A DNA stretch of 64,000 nucleotides from Flexilinea sp. (GCA_017432685.1 JAFRIR010000132.1:1-64000); one strand, 5' to 3'. Counted from the first letter of the stretch, positions 18,313-28,174 are shown. Program-made: numbers and translations. The notes: a model not told the origin generated them from the letters alone.

Positions 18313-20535
18313 TCAGGGATAACGGGAAACATTACCGGGTTTGACCTCGAAAGTCACATCGTTTTGGTCAGAGACATCCAGCAAAGGGATCTCACAATCT
18401 GTCCAGCGTTCCCTGTCATCCCGCTTACCGAAAACTACCAGAGAAATCTCACGTCTGTCCGGTCCGATTCGGGTGAAGATCCTTTCCGGCGGAATGCCAT
18501 TCGGAAAAAGCAGGGAGTACCCTTCATTTTTCACGACCCAGGCACGTTTCCCGAGGAAAAAGGCAGCCAATTCCAGCTCGGTCCCATCCACAGAAAACGC
18601 AAAACCCGGAATGAGCTCTTCCGGGACACCGGTTTCGGGACGCGGGGATTTTCCGTTAAGGTAAAGGATGGAAAGGCCGTCCGCAACCCCTGAGCCTAAA
18701 AATTCCCTGCTCATCCACCCCTCCGTGATATCGATGGATGCCGCTTCCGGGACCCTCCGCACCGGCAGCAGCTGTTTTTCCAAAATGTCCTGTGCCGCGT
18801 AATTGGTCAAACCTTCCCCGACAACCATCAGCCGGTTTCCCGGTGATCTCACGGAAAGTGTCATGGAAGAGGCAGTCTGGTGATAACTGATCTCTGTCCG
18901 GTGGTTCAGCCGGTCTGCGGCGTTCGTCCAGACCATGATCGCAGCAAAAAGCAGCAGCATAGCTGCATAGGGCTGAAAGTTCCGTTTCCGGATCGATTCG
19001 GCGATCCTGTGCTTTCCCAGCCATATCGCGATGATCAGGCCGATCATCAGCCAGGCCTGAGCAGCGGAGAGATCGGAATAAACAGAGCCCCAGGGAATTT
19101 CAGCACAGAGCTGCACGATACGGATGGTCAGCGCAGGCGCAGGCCATACCAACCAGGCAGCCGCAGCGCCAAGCGAATAAAAAAGAAAGCTCAGCAGCAG
19201 TGCGGCAAACCCGCCCAGCATGATCATTGACTGGAACGGCGCAATCAGGAAATTCGCTCCCAGCGAGATCAGCGAGATCCGTCCGAATGCCTGCGCACTG
19301 ATCCACATCGTGAACACCTGGGCGCTGATCGACATCAGACAGAATTCGTTCAGGACACTGACCGTGGTGTTCAGGACATTTTCACTCATTTTCGGGAAGA
19401 TCTTCCCGATCACACCCCGGACTGCACTGCAGAGCGGTTCCGAGAACAACAGGATACCGGCTGTCGCTGCAGCGGAGAGCTGGAACCCGAGATCAAACAG
19501 CATCGCAGGTTTCCACAGGCACATAATCGCAGCCGTCAGAGCAAGGTTGTTGACGCCATATCCGGTCCTGCCGAGGACCGAACCGAAGACGCTCAATGCA
19601 CACATGATCGCCGCCCGGACCACCGCAGCGTTTCCACCTACCAGGATGGTATAAAACGGGATAAACGGCATGATCAGCAGCGGAGCCCACCAGTGAGGGA
19701 CAAGCCGGCGGATCATGCTGAGCAGCAGCATGAGCAGCAGCGTAAAGTTTGACCCGCTGATGGCAATCACATGGGAAGTTCCGGTCTTTTGAAAAGCCCT
19801 GTCCACATCCGAGGTGATTTTTGACTCATCACCGAGCAGGATCCCCGCCATCAGGGCGCTCTCCGGTTTCGGGAAAAGGCGGTAGACCTGTGCGAGAAGT
19901 TTTGTCCGCAGCCCATAGATCCACGCCCGCAGATGACTCCCGGAAAAACCGGGTAGCAGTTCCACCCGCGGATTGTTGATGAGGCAGGTGATCCCATCCC
20001 GCTCCAGCCACTCCCGATAGCTGAACCCGCCGCCCGTATCCGCCGGGAGCGCGAGTGTCCCGCTGAAGGCGACCCGGTCACCGTAGCGAAATTCGGTCTG
20101 AGGGTTCCCAAAAAAGACCAGCAGCAGCTTTCCCTCTTTCGGGAAACCCGGATCCGCCTGAACTTCATCCAGCTGTACCCGCAGCGTGGTACGGGATGAG
20201 GTCGTGACCGGCGGAGCAGTAATATATCCTGTCAGCCCCTCGAACCTCTGCCCGGCAAAGTTCTCGACAGCTCCATCAGAACGGGCCGAACTTTGGAAGG
20301 CAGTCCGTCCCATTCCGGCAGCAAACAGCGCCAGGCAGATAAAAAGGCGGGAAAGCCTTTTTGGCGGCTGATCCAGCACATAATCTTTCCCGCGCCGGTA
20401 AAAAAAGATCCCTCCTGCCAGTCCGACCGCAAAAAGCAGGCAGCACAGCAGAAGGGGTGGGTGAAATTTCAGCCCGATGAAAATTCCCGCAAGCAGCATC
20501 GAAGCCGCCTGAACAGCTCCAATGCCCTTGCTCAT
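18313..20535 (-). CDS. comEC: ComEC/Rec2-family DNA uptake channel, degenerate C-terminal domain
   Basis: 740 residues from the ATG at 20535, which sits 4 nt after the upstream stop, so it is probably translationally coupled. The N-terminus has membrane helices and a DUF4131-like OB-fold region. The Competence domain (about 215-470) shows SHVIAISGSNFTLLLML, the family's conserved helix. In other ComEC proteins this forms the inner-membrane channel for single-stranded DNA during transformation. The C-terminal exported part (about 545-740) sits where a metallo-beta-lactamase domain usually is, but no HxHxDH metal motif is visible, so nuclease activity there is unlikely. Confidence 0.85.
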   Translation of the reverse strand: MSKGIGAVQAASMLLAGIFIGLKFHPPLLLCCLLFAVGLAGGIFFYRRGKDYVLDQPPKRLSRLFICLALFAAGMGRTAFQSSARSDGAVENFAGQRFEGLTGYITAPPVTTSSRTTLRVQLDEVQADPGFPKEGKLLLVFFGNPQTEFRYGDRVAFSGTLALPADTGGGFSYREWLERDGITCLINNPRVELLPGFSGSHLRAWIYGLRTKLLAQVYRLFPKPESALMAGILLGDESKITSDVDRAFQKTGTSHVIAISGSNFTLLLMLLLSMIRRLVPHWWAPLLIMPFIPFYTILVGGNAAVVRAAIMCALSVFGSVLGRTGYGVNNLALTAAIMCLWKPAMLFDLGFQLSAAATAGILLFSEPLCSAVRGVIGKIFPKMSENVLNTTVSVLNEFCLMSISAQVFTMWISAQAFGRISLISLGANFLIAPFQSMIMLGGFAALLLSFLFYSLGAAAAWLVWPAPALTIRIVQLCAEIPWGSVYSDLSAAQAWLMIGLIIAIWLGKHRIAESIRKRNFQPYAAMLLLFAAIMVWTNAADRLNHRTEISYHQTASSMTLSVRSPGNRLMVVGEGLTNYAAQDILEKQLLPVRRVPEAASIDITEGWMSREFLGSGVADGLSILYLNGKSPRPETGVPEELIPGFAFSVDGTELELAAFFLGKRAWVVKNEGYSLLFPNGIPPERIFTRIGPDRREISLVVFGKRDDRERWTDCEIPLLDVSDQNDVTFEVKPGNVSRYP

Positions 20536-20539
20536 TTTG

Positions 20540-22576
20540 CTAATTTTGATAGATGTTTGTCCATTGGGAGAGCGCGCAGCGATCCTCCGAACGGCTGAAC
20601 TGTTCCATGTTCCACAAAACACTGCGGGAACCGATGCGGTTGGCAATGCCGCAGATGTTGTTGGAAGAAACCGCAATAGAGATGTTGAAATACAAAGGCA
20701 CGGCAGGCAGCTCTTCGGCATAGATCTGTCCCGCATTTGCTTCCGTCAGCTCCGGCAGCAGACAGGCTTCATCAAATGTCTCGTTCTGAAATGCCCCGAC
20801 ATTCGTCCCGACCCAGTGATTGATCTGCTCCGGGACCTGGTCGCTGAGATAGATCTCACAGGGGTTCTTCCCGGCGCTCCAGGCAAACATGACCGTATCA
20901 AACTTCCGTCCGAAGATCACACCGTCCGGGCCCTGGGCATAGAGCTCTCCGAGAGGTAAAGCCTCCACTTCAAGTTCAATTCCCAGTTCTGCCAGATTCT
21001 CACGGATCATCGCGGCAGCTTTTTTTGCAAAGGGCGTATCAGCGATGGTCAGGGAAAAGGCAAGCTTCGTCCCATACATCACACCCGGAACAGCAGCCGC
21101 AATACGGACACCATCGGGGTCATCCTCAGGCGCCTGCCAGCCCATCGCCTCCAGCGCTTCTTTTGCGGCACCGGGGTCATAAGACAGCGCTTCGATCTCC
21201 GGATCATGTCTGACGTGATCGCGAGGCCAGAAATCCACCGGTACCTCAGACTGTCCGTAAAAGACCTGACGGATAATTGAGGGACGGTCGATGCCCTGCA
21301 CGATCGCCGTACGCAGGTCCTGGACAGTCAGCGGACTGACTGCCCACTGCTGTGCAGCCGGCTGCAGGTTAAACACGATCTCCTGACGGGTCAGCTCGGG
21401 ACGAATATAAATCGATTCCTTTCCGTCCCGCACGTCTTCCAGGATCGGTTCCAGGTCCGATCCCAGGTCGACCGATGTATCAATGATGTCGCAGGTTCCG
21501 GAATGCAGGGCTTCAAGACTGTTGTCGCCTGCCCGACCGTAGAACTTATAAACGATCCGGTCAAAGAAGGGCTCTGTATCGGATGCGGAAACATAGTACG
21601 GGTTCCGTTCCGCGATGATCTGTTCGCCCTCATCCCAGGAAACGATCTGCCAGGCGCCCCAGCCCAGCGGGAATTTGCTGACGGCTTCGGAATTCAGCAG
21701 CTCCTCTGCGCTTTTTCCTTTCATTGTATGCGAAGGCAACGGCGTCCAGAACACCTCGCTGGGGTCATCCGGCTCATATCCCGGCAGCCCGCGCCATTCA
21801 ACGGTATGTTCGTCCAACGCAAGATAACTTTCGGTGAGGTTATAGATATGTTTGGAGGCATTGATGCCCTTCATCCCGTTAACGTTCATCGAATAAACGG
21901 AATCCTCAGCCGTCAGCGGGGCGCCGTCATTCCAGCTGAGTCCTTCCTTCAGGCGAAATGTGATCACCGTGCGGGGCAATTCCGCTTCTGTCGTGACTGC
22001 ATTCCATGTGGAAAGGCAGCCGCTCCCGCTGCAATCGGAAGAAAGATCTGCCGACATGAAGGCCGTTCCCGGTTTCAACTCGACTGCATCACCGTCAAAG
22101 TCTACGATGATGTCGCCGCGCTGTACGCTGACCGGCTCCGTCTCGACCGTGATCTCATCAAAGATCACCGGATCAGCTTTGCCGTCACCCATGTCAAAAG
22201 GTCCGTCATAGATGCTTTCGAGAACCGACCACATCGCCTGCGAGGATCCGGCGTAGAAAAACAGGGTTTCCGGTTCTTTTCCAAGACAGACCGTGAGCGT
22301 TTCCATTTTTTTGGGAACAGCCGTCGGTTCCGGCGTTTCCGTAGGTTGGTTTTCCGGCAAAGGTTCTGTTGTCGGTCCGGCGTGTTCTTCAGCGATTTGT
22401 GTCAGGATCAAATTGATATCCGGAGACGGCTCCCCGGGACGCTGCTGTACGGTAGGCACATTGCATCCGCTAAAGGACGTCACAACTGCCATTACGAAAA
22501 ATAATAAAGCGGCCATTCTTCCAAACTGTCTGATTTCCACTCCCGACTCCTGATCACCTGTCTCTGTATTCTTCAT
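20540..22576 (-). CDS. ABC transporter substrate-binding lipoprotein, family 5 (peptide/oligopeptide type)
   Basis: 678 residues. A lipoprotein signal with lipobox SFSGC (Cys38) would anchor it outside the membrane. A Pro/Glu/Thr-rich linker (about 40-90) leads to the SBP_bac_5 fold: LTVCLGKEPETLFFY, FRLKEGLSWNDGAPLTAEDS and LRTAIVQGIDRPSIIRQ are family hallmarks. It binds peptides or other solutes for import, but no permease or ATPase genes are adjacent, so it is an orphan. The first codons lie inside a heptamer tract (GAAGAAT units). comEC follows after 4 nt. Confidence 0.88.
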   Translation of the reverse strand: MKNTETGDQESGVEIRQFGRMAALLFFVMAVVTSFSGCNVPTVQQRPGEPSPDINLILTQIAEEHAGPTTEPLPENQPTETPEPTAVPKKMETLTVCLGKEPETLFFYAGSSQAMWSVLESIYDGPFDMGDGKADPVIFDEITVETEPVSVQRGDIIVDFDGDAVELKPGTAFMSADLSSDCSGSGCLSTWNAVTTEAELPRTVITFRLKEGLSWNDGAPLTAEDSVYSMNVNGMKGINASKHIYNLTESYLALDEHTVEWRGLPGYEPDDPSEVFWTPLPSHTMKGKSAEELLNSEAVSKFPLGWGAWQIVSWDEGEQIIAERNPYYVSASDTEPFFDRIVYKFYGRAGDNSLEALHSGTCDIIDTSVDLGSDLEPILEDVRDGKESIYIRPELTRQEIVFNLQPAAQQWAVSPLTVQDLRTAIVQGIDRPSIIRQVFYGQSEVPVDFWPRDHVRHDPEIEALSYDPGAAKEALEAMGWQAPEDDPDGVRIAAAVPGVMYGTKLAFSLTIADTPFAKKAAAMIRENLAELGIELEVEALPLGELYAQGPDGVIFGRKFDTVMFAWSAGKNPCEIYLSDQVPEQINHWVGTNVGAFQNETFDEACLLPELTEANAGQIYAEELPAVPLYFNISIAVSSNNICGIANRIGSRSVLWNMEQFSRSEDRCALSQWTNIYQN

Positions 22577-22598
22577 TCTTCATTCTTATTTCTTAGTT

Positions 22599-22798
22599 TT
22601 TAAGGTAACCTCTAAAAATATCAATTTTTCTCTGTCCCGAGGAGATTCAGAGAATATATTCTCTGAATCTCCTCGGGAGGTTTCCGTGGGGCGAAGCTCC
22701 TGCTCCGAATATAAATCGGGCGTCAGCCCGTACCTTACGGAGCAGGCAATAACTGCCGCCCCCATACCCCCGCCCACGAGATTTTAGAGGTAGTCTCA
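22599..22798. mobile_element. MITE-like element, copy C
   Basis: The left end TTTAAGGTAACCTCTAAAAA is well kept; the right end (ATTTTAGAGGTAGTCTCA) has decayed. It contains the exact 42-bp palindrome at 22636-22677 (CCCGAGGAGATTCAGAGAAT followed by its mirror) and the CTGCTCCG/CGGAGCAG block. It is about 85-90% alike to copy A by eye. It is flanked by heptamer tracts of TCTTCAT units (22562-22597) and TCTCATT units (22793-22815). Confidence 0.8.
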
Positions 22799-22838
22799 TT
22801 TCTCATTTCTCATTTTGAATTATACCATTCCCGTCTTG

Positions 22839-23486
22839 TCAGCCATTTCCTTTAAACTCTTCCATCGTCACCTGGTTTTCCGCGGAGATTCCCTCGCGGA
22901 TGAAGACCTTCTTCACCGTCATGAAAAGGATCTTCAGGTCCAGCCACGGGCTCCAATGATCCACATACCAGACATCAAGCCGGAACTTCTCCTCCCAGCT
23001 GATGGCATTGCGACCGTTGACCTGAGCCCATCCGGTGATGCCCGGCAGTACCTCATGACGTCGATGCTGCTCTTCATTATATAACGGGAGATATTTCACC
23101 AGCAGCGGACGCGGTCCTACCAGACTCATTTCCCCTTTCAGTACATTGAAAAGCTCCGGCAGCTCATCCAGGCTGGAGGACCGCAGCAGGGCGCCGAATT
23201 TTGAGAGCCGCTCCGCGTCCGGCAGTTCTTTCCCGTTCCGGTCCACCGCATCCTTCATGGAGCGGAATTTATACAGACGGAAAATCTTTTCATGCAGTCC
23301 CGGTCGTTCCTGCCGGAAAAAGATCGGGGATCCCAGGTTGATCCGCACCAGCGCTGCCAGCAGCACAAGCAAAGGAGAAAGCAGAACCAGACCCACCGCG
23401 GAAACGATGATGTCAAACAGTCTTTTGATGAAGAAAGCGCCTTTTTGCTTCATTTCTCCTGCAGGATTCCTTCCCGTTCCCATCAT
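22839..23486 (-). CDS. Bacterial sugar transferase (PglC/WcaJ-type phosphoglycosyl transferase)
   Basis: 215 residues. This monotopic enzyme starts glycan synthesis by moving a sugar-1-phosphate from its UDP form to undecaprenyl phosphate. One re-entrant N-terminal helix (about 18-42, [18 protein letters not shown]), then [11 protein letters not shown], the catalytic Asp-Glu pair [21 protein letters not shown] and [13 protein letters not shown]. The short form without extra membrane helices is PglC-like. The start could also be 23453, where AGGAG lies only 2 nt before the ATG. Probably the initiator for the glycan clusters in this window. Confidence 0.9.
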   Translation of the reverse strand: MMGTGRNPAGEMKQKGAFFIKRLFDIIVSAVGLVLLSPLLVLLAALVRINLGSPIFFRQERPGLHEKIFRLYKFRSMKDAVDRNGKELPDAERLSKFGALLRSSSLDELPELFNVLKGEMSLVGPRPLLVKYLPLYNEEQHRRHEVLPGITGWAQVNGRNAISWEEKFRLDVWYVDHWSPWLDLKILFMTVKKVFIREGISAENQVTMEEFKGNG

Positions 23487-23544
23487 AAACCGGAAACTAC
23501 GATAATTCTATTTTTTTATCTCCTTCCTGTCAAGTGACAGATGA

Positions 23545-23900
23545 AGCTTGAAACAGCACGACGAGACGTTTCTGCTGCTGCGGCGCAGCCCGCACGGCAG
23601 GGGCGTATCTCGTTGTGCGAATTGGATGACGCAACACTCAGTCCTGTCCTTTTGTGGCGGCTACAAGTCAGCGAAGCTCCTGCTCCGCATATAAACCAGG
23701 CGAAGCCTGTACCGCTCGGAGCAGGCTAAGAGCAGGCCCGGTGTGCTTCGGCTGAGCGACAGCGCAAGAGCAGTCCCCGTGTGCTTCCGTCTCCCGAGGA
23801 TTCGGCACTTGATTGCCAGAGGTAAGCCTGTCCTCCCCGAGGGACAGTCCCCATACGGGTACTGACCCTCTATCAGAAAGACCCCTTCGACTCGGGGCCT
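23545..23900. repeat. Intergenic repeat mosaic, partly inverted relative to 5424-5938
   Basis: The first 80 bp are the inverse of the module GTATCTCGTTGTGCGAATT...CGACGAGACGTTTCTGC found near 5627 and 5790. Next comes a CCTGCTCCG...CGGAGCAGG block shared with the MITE-like copies, then GGACAGTCCCC and GGGTACTGACCCTCTATCAG pieces. No gene is supported here. Confidence 0.7.
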
Positions 23901-23910
23901 GTCCCCCTGT

Positions 23911-24135
23911 TTATTTTCTCAGCCAGAAGACGAGGGCCAGGACCAGGATGGCGATGAGGACCAGCATCAGGATGGTCCCGGACCGGCCGGATGAGCCGGA
24001 GCGTTCCGGGCGTTCCGGGAGGGAATCGGGCTCGCGCCGGGGGATGTTGGGCACGGCTCTGCGTGCCGGTGCGCTCTCCTCTGCGGTACCCTGCTTCGGT
24101 ACTACGTAAGGATCATTGCCGGTGTTCTCAGTCAT
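23911..24135 (-). CDS. Small tail-anchored membrane protein, unknown function
   Basis: 74 residues from the ATG at 24135, which has GGAGG 6 nt upstream; an in-frame ATG at 24183 has no such site. A hydrophilic Pro/Arg/Ser-rich N-terminus (residues 1-50) is followed by a single membrane helix (GTILMLVLIAILVLALVFWL) and the C-terminal RK. I do not recognise a family. Confidence 0.55.
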   Translation of the reverse strand: MTENTGNDPYVVPKQGTAEESAPARRAVPNIPRREPDSLPERPERSGSSGRSGTILMLVLIAILVLALVFWLRK

Positions 24136-24298
24136 TTTTGCCTCCGTTCCATAGGCCTGATGATCATAAAGTCTCTTTCTCAAAAACCTTTTCCTGTATT
24201 ATACATTATCTATTATCTGAACTGTTATGAACCGAGTGACGCATCACGAAACACTGCCCTGCTGTGGGGGCTTCGCTTATTCGTTATGCAGCCACAGG

Positions 24299-24360
24299 TT
24301 TCGCGAAATAAATGTACAGTATTTCGTTATATTGATTTTCTTCGCGAAATATGATATGAT
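24299..24360 (+). promoter_or_regulatory. Promoter with paired TTCGCGAA palindromes upstream of the HTH-AAA gene
   Basis: TTGATT (24332-24337), 17-bp spacer, TATGAT (24355-24360). The 8-bp palindrome TTCGCGAA lies in the spacer (24341-24348), and a 10-bp TTTCGCGAAA is at 24299-24308, about 42 bp or four helical turns upstream. The arrangement suits an operator for a DNA-binding protein, possibly the HTH-bearing product of the next gene. GGGAG precedes the ATG at 24393. Confidence 0.55.
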
Positions 24361-24392
24361 ATTATTGAGTTATCTGTAACAGGGAGCGAAAT

Positions 24393-26225
24393 ATGAATTA
24401 TTTATCAATCAGTGATGCAGAGAAAAAATGGAATATTTCAAGAAGACGTTTGCAGCAGTTGTGTAAAAGCGGTGCAGTAAATGGCGCCAGGAAGGAAGGA
24501 CGTTCCTGGCTGATTCCTGAAGATGCAGATTTTTCTCAGAAAAGATCTGTAAAAAGCAGAACCGGACGTCTGCCGCTGCCTGTCGGTGTTTCCGGATATA
24601 TCGAAACTGTCTCCAATTATTATTATGTTGATAAAACCCTCCTGATCCGGGATATTCTTGACGATCTTCCGAAAGTATCGCTCTTCACCAGACCGCGTCG
24701 TTTCGGCAAAACGCTGAATATGGATATGCTGCGCGTTTTCTTTGAGAAGACGGAACAGGATAATTCGGTTTATTTCAAAGATAAAGCAATATGGACCTGC
24801 GGTGATTATTATCGCTCTTTCCAGGGGAAATATCCTGTGATCTATCTTACATTCAAGGATATAAAATACAATTCCTGGGAAAATGCTCGGATGGCTATCG
24901 CCCAAAATATCGGATTTGAATATCGAAGACATTCACTGCTCGCCAACAGTTCCAAATGTGATAATTCGGACAAAATAAATTATAAAAAAATCGTTGAAGA
25001 AGCAGCAAACGAAGTAGAACTTTCAAACAGTCTTTTATTGCTTTCCTCTATGCTGACAAAGCACTATGGAGTCGGGACTGTGATTATTCTTGATGAATAC
25101 GATACACCGATCCGACAGGGCTATTCCAACGGATATTATGATGAAGTCATCGGATTCATACGAAACCTTTTTTCCGCCGCATTTAAAGATAATCCGAATC
25201 TTGCCTATGGTTTTCTGACAGGGATCCTCCGGGTCGCCAAAGAGAGTATTTTCAGCGGAATGAATAACCTGGTTGTCAATTCGGTTTTGACAAACAGATA
25301 CAGTGGGTATTTTGGTTTCACTCCGGAAGAGGTACAAACGATGGCCTCTTACTATCATGCAGCGGATAAGTATTCCGAAATATGTGAATGGTACGACGGG
25401 TATCTTTTCGGAAGATCAGAAATATTCAATCCATGGTCCGTTATCAATTACTTTCGTGCCGAATGTGAACCGGGCGCTTATTGGACATCGACCGGCAGCA
25501 ATGAGATCATTGGGGATATTCTCAGCAAAGCAACACCTGAAATTACGGAAAATCTGCGAAAGTTCATGCAGGGTGAACCGGTTGCTGCTCTCATTGATAC
25601 CGGTGTTATTTATCCGGAAGTTCTGGAAAATCCTCAAAGCATTTACAGTTTTCTGCTGATGGCAGGATATTTGAAAATCACTGAGAAAACGCTGATGCCC
25701 GATGGAAATTATATGTACAAGGTGTGCATTCCCAATAAGGAAATCGCCCTTGTATATGCAAAAGAAATTCTCGGTCGTTTGAAAACTCCGGAAGCTGAAT
25801 CTACTGCATTTGCAATCAGTCAGGCTATTTATGAGAAAAATACTGAAAAGCTGAAAGCCGGAATCGAAAAATATCTGCTCCAGACGATCAGTGTTTATGA
25901 CACCGGCAGTGAAGCATTTTATCAGGGGTTGATGCTGGGATTGTGTGCCATCCTGAACAATCGTTATCAGGTAAGATCCAATCGGGAATCAGGTCTGGGG
26001 CGGTTCGATATTCAGCTCTATCCGCTGACAGAGGATCTTCCCGGTTTTATCTTTGAACTGAAACACACAAAAGATGAGAAGGAGGATTTGGATCAGCTCG
26101 CGAATGATGCCCTGGCACAGATCGATGAAAAGAAATATGATGCCGAAATGGCTGAATCCGGTATTAAAGAAATCATAAAAGTCGGAATCGCTTTCCATGG
26201 AAAAAATGTCAGCGTAAAGTCATAA
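24393..26225 (+). CDS. AAA-ATPase with C-terminal PD-(D/E)XK nuclease domain and N-terminal HTH
   Basis: 610 residues. An N-terminal winged/excisionase-like helix-turn-helix (about 1-45, SDAEKKWNISRRRLQQL...GRSWLIP) is followed by an AAA-ATPase-like domain (PF09820 type). Walker A is RPRRFGKT (100-107) and Walker B is VIILDEYDTPI (about 230-240). The C-terminal PD-(D/E)XK region (PF08011 type) has a GRFDIQLYP...FIFELKHTK pattern (D and ExK near 537 and 553). This family is abundant in gut anaerobes. A role in defence or genome plasticity is suspected but not shown. The HTH is an unusual extra and could bind the TTCGCGAA sites upstream. Confidence 0.88.
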   Translation: MNYLSISDAEKKWNISRRRLQQLCKSGAVNGARKEGRSWLIPEDADFSQKRSVKSRTGRLPLPVGVSGYIETVSNYYYVDKTLLIRDILDDLPKVSLFTRPRRFGKTLNMDMLRVFFEKTEQDNSVYFKDKAIWTCGDYYRSFQGKYPVIYLTFKDIKYNSWENARMAIAQNIGFEYRRHSLLANSSKCDNSDKINYKKIVEEAANEVELSNSLLLLSSMLTKHYGVGTVIILDEYDTPIRQGYSNGYYDEVIGFIRNLFSAAFKDNPNLAYGFLTGILRVAKESIFSGMNNLVVNSVLTNRYSGYFGFTPEEVQTMASYYHAADKYSEICEWYDGYLFGRSEIFNPWSVINYFRAECEPGAYWTSTGSNEIIGDILSKATPEITENLRKFMQGEPVAALIDTGVIYPEVLENPQSIYSFLLMAGYLKITEKTLMPDGNYMYKVCIPNKEIALVYAKEILGRLKTPEAESTAFAISQAIYEKNTEKLKAGIEKYLLQTISVYDTGSEAFYQGLMLGLCAILNNRYQVRSNRESGLGRFDIQLYPLTEDLPGFIFELKHTKDEKEDLDQLANDALAQIDEKKYDAEMAESGIKEIIKVGIAFHGKNVSVKS

Positions 26226-26256
26226 AACACCCGAAAAAATGAACAGGAAAATGATT

Positions 26257-26472
26257 ATGATTTTATCAGAAACAGATGCAAAATTGTTTTTTGAACTTTG
26301 GCTGGGATTGCTGGATTATGTAAACAAGAAATATCAGGTGAATTCTCAACTTCCGAAGATATGGAAGGTATCAGTCATAATACTCATTAGTGTGGAAACA
26401 CTCCTGCAGGAAAAACTGCAGGAGTGTTTAAAAAATTCATTCTTGTTATCCCTCATTTCAACCGAACCATAA
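26257..26472 (+). pseudogene. Truncated gene stub
   Basis: From the ATG at 26257 (AGGAAAA upstream) the first 35 residues (MILSETDAKLFFELWLGLLD...) look like the natural start of a helical cytoplasmic protein. The frame then runs through a 14-bp hairpin and loses protein character. I read it as the 5' remnant of a gene whose rest was lost. The family is not recognised. Confidence 0.4.
26396..26429. terminator. Hairpin between convergent genes
   Basis: Perfect 14-bp stem AAACACTCCTGCAG / CTGCAGGAGTGTTT with loop GAAAAA. It lies between the plus-strand stub and the minus-strand ATPase and could stop transcription from both sides. The T-runs are short. Confidence 0.6.
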
Positions 26473-26492
26473 TACATGGATGATGATCTGAT

Positions 26493-27923
26493 TCATGAAA
26501 ATAAGTCATTCAGCGTTATGACATTTGTAAAGATCCCGCTGTATTCATTACGAACCAATCCAAATGTTGTGATCAGCGTATTATGAACCGAGATTTTTGG
26601 AGATATCATTTCAGAGAGCAGATTTTTCCTGCGAATTAAAACCATATAATAATCTTTATCGACTTTAAATTCTTTACCTGTTAATTTTATTTCACAGGAA
26701 TTCAGAATATTATCATTCCTTTCTATCAGAAGATCAATCTGTGTCCCCTCTGTATCATCGCTTCGTTTGGACCATGCAGACTGTCTGGTATAAACGCCGC
26801 TGATTCCCAACGCATGCTTAATTTGACTGATATGATTAAAACAAACCAGCTCAAATGCAAGTCCCCTCCAGGCAACAACAGCAGGAGTATCCTGATTGGT
26901 CAGCCAGTAATTTTCACTCTCTTCATGCTGTTTACCCATAAAATGCAGCCAGAAATTGCAGAAAGGATCTACAAGTTTATAGTGTTCTTCATTCTTGTGA
27001 AATCCAAAAGGCACATAACGGACAACGAAATCACTGGCGATGAGCGAACGAAGGCTTTCGGTCATTCGGCTTCCATCCGATATGCCGAGACGTTCCGTGA
27101 TTTCTTTTCTTGTAAAACCGGAATTCCGGGTATAAAGAACACGGACTATGCTCTTTATAAATTCAGGGCTGTCAAAGGTGGAATCAAACAACCGGTCAAA
27201 CTCATCTGAAAGCTTGGCCTTGTCTGTAAAAAAGAGCTTGTCCACATTTTGGGCGAAACTTTTTCCGCCGTCAAAATATCCGAGATAATAAGGGATCCCA
27301 CCCAGAATCATATAACTCTGGGATATGTCATATCTTGACAGATAAACATCGTTTGATTTGAGGTATTCTTCACATTCTTTGAGTGTGAATGGAGACAATT
27401 TTATCTCATATGTTACTCTGCCGTATAAGCCGCCATGGTTGTTGATCAGTTTATCACGGATCCAGGAACTGGCACTGCCGCAAACGATGACCATCACATT
27501 TTTCCGGTGGCAGCACCAATTATTCCAGAAGCCCTCAAAGGCCGTCATAAATCCGGAGCGGGGTGTATCGAGCCACGGCAGTTCATCTAAAAATATAACC
27601 TGCCGATCCCCATTATCACGATCCTGTAAAAACATTTCCAGCATGAAGAATGCTTCCAACCAACTTTCCGGCCGGTGGCTTCTTTTCATACCTTGAGACA
27701 GCAGCGAATAATAAAACTGATTCAGTTGTTCCTTTAGAAGACCTTTTTTATCTGATTCAAACGGTGATAATCCGGAATGGCGAAAGGTTATTTTGTTTCG
27801 AAATGTTTCATCGATCAAATAGGTTTTTCCGACACGTCTGCGCCCGTACACTGCGACTAATTCCGCCTTTTGTCCGTGATACAATCGATTGAGTTCACCG
27901 ACTTCCTTTTCTCTGCCTATCAT
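26493..27923 (-). CDS. Archaeal-type ATPase with DUF234 C-terminal domain
   Basis: 476 residues. Walker A GRRRVGKT (27-34), Walker B VIFLDELPWLD (about 107-117) and a GSASSWIRDKL sensor region give the archaeal ATPase-2 domain (PF01637). A winged-helix part (RKEITERLGISDGSRMTESL, about 280) follows, and the C-terminal DUF234 region (about 320-476) has a nuclease-like EIDLL/EIKLTGKEF pattern (QIDLLIERND...CEIKL). Such stand-alone ATPases are common, mobile and of unknown function. An AT-rich intergenic region upstream presumably holds its promoter. Confidence 0.85.
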   Translation of the reverse strand: MIGREKEVGELNRLYHGQKAELVAVYGRRRVGKTYLIDETFRNKITFRHSGLSPFESDKKGLLKEQLNQFYYSLLSQGMKRSHRPESWLEAFFMLEMFLQDRDNGDRQVIFLDELPWLDTPRSGFMTAFEGFWNNWCCHRKNVMVIVCGSASSWIRDKLINNHGGLYGRVTYEIKLSPFTLKECEEYLKSNDVYLSRYDISQSYMILGGIPYYLGYFDGGKSFAQNVDKLFFTDKAKLSDEFDRLFDSTFDSPEFIKSIVRVLYTRNSGFTRKEITERLGISDGSRMTESLRSLIASDFVVRYVPFGFHKNEEHYKLVDPFCNFWLHFMGKQHEESENYWLTNQDTPAVVAWRGLAFELVCFNHISQIKHALGISGVYTRQSAWSKRSDDTEGTQIDLLIERNDNILNSCEIKLTGKEFKVDKDYYMVLIRRKNLLSEMISPKISVHNTLITTFGLVRNEYSGIFTNVITLNDLFS

Positions 27924-28174
27924 AATACCTCGTTTTATTCTGCGGTTATTTGATGATTATTATGAGTTTTCGCACTATTAATATGGTAATTTTATATTTA
28001 TAATGCAGATTTGTCAATAGCTTCTGGCACTAAAACATATGGTTTTCTTGTGATTTCTCAAACTGCTGCTTTGGAAAAAAGAGTGTGTTTTGAAAGATAC
28101 TGTGTAAAAAGGCCGGGGGACGCTGTAGATTTCGGCTCCTTATAAAAACATCCCACCATGATAGCCACAAAAGG

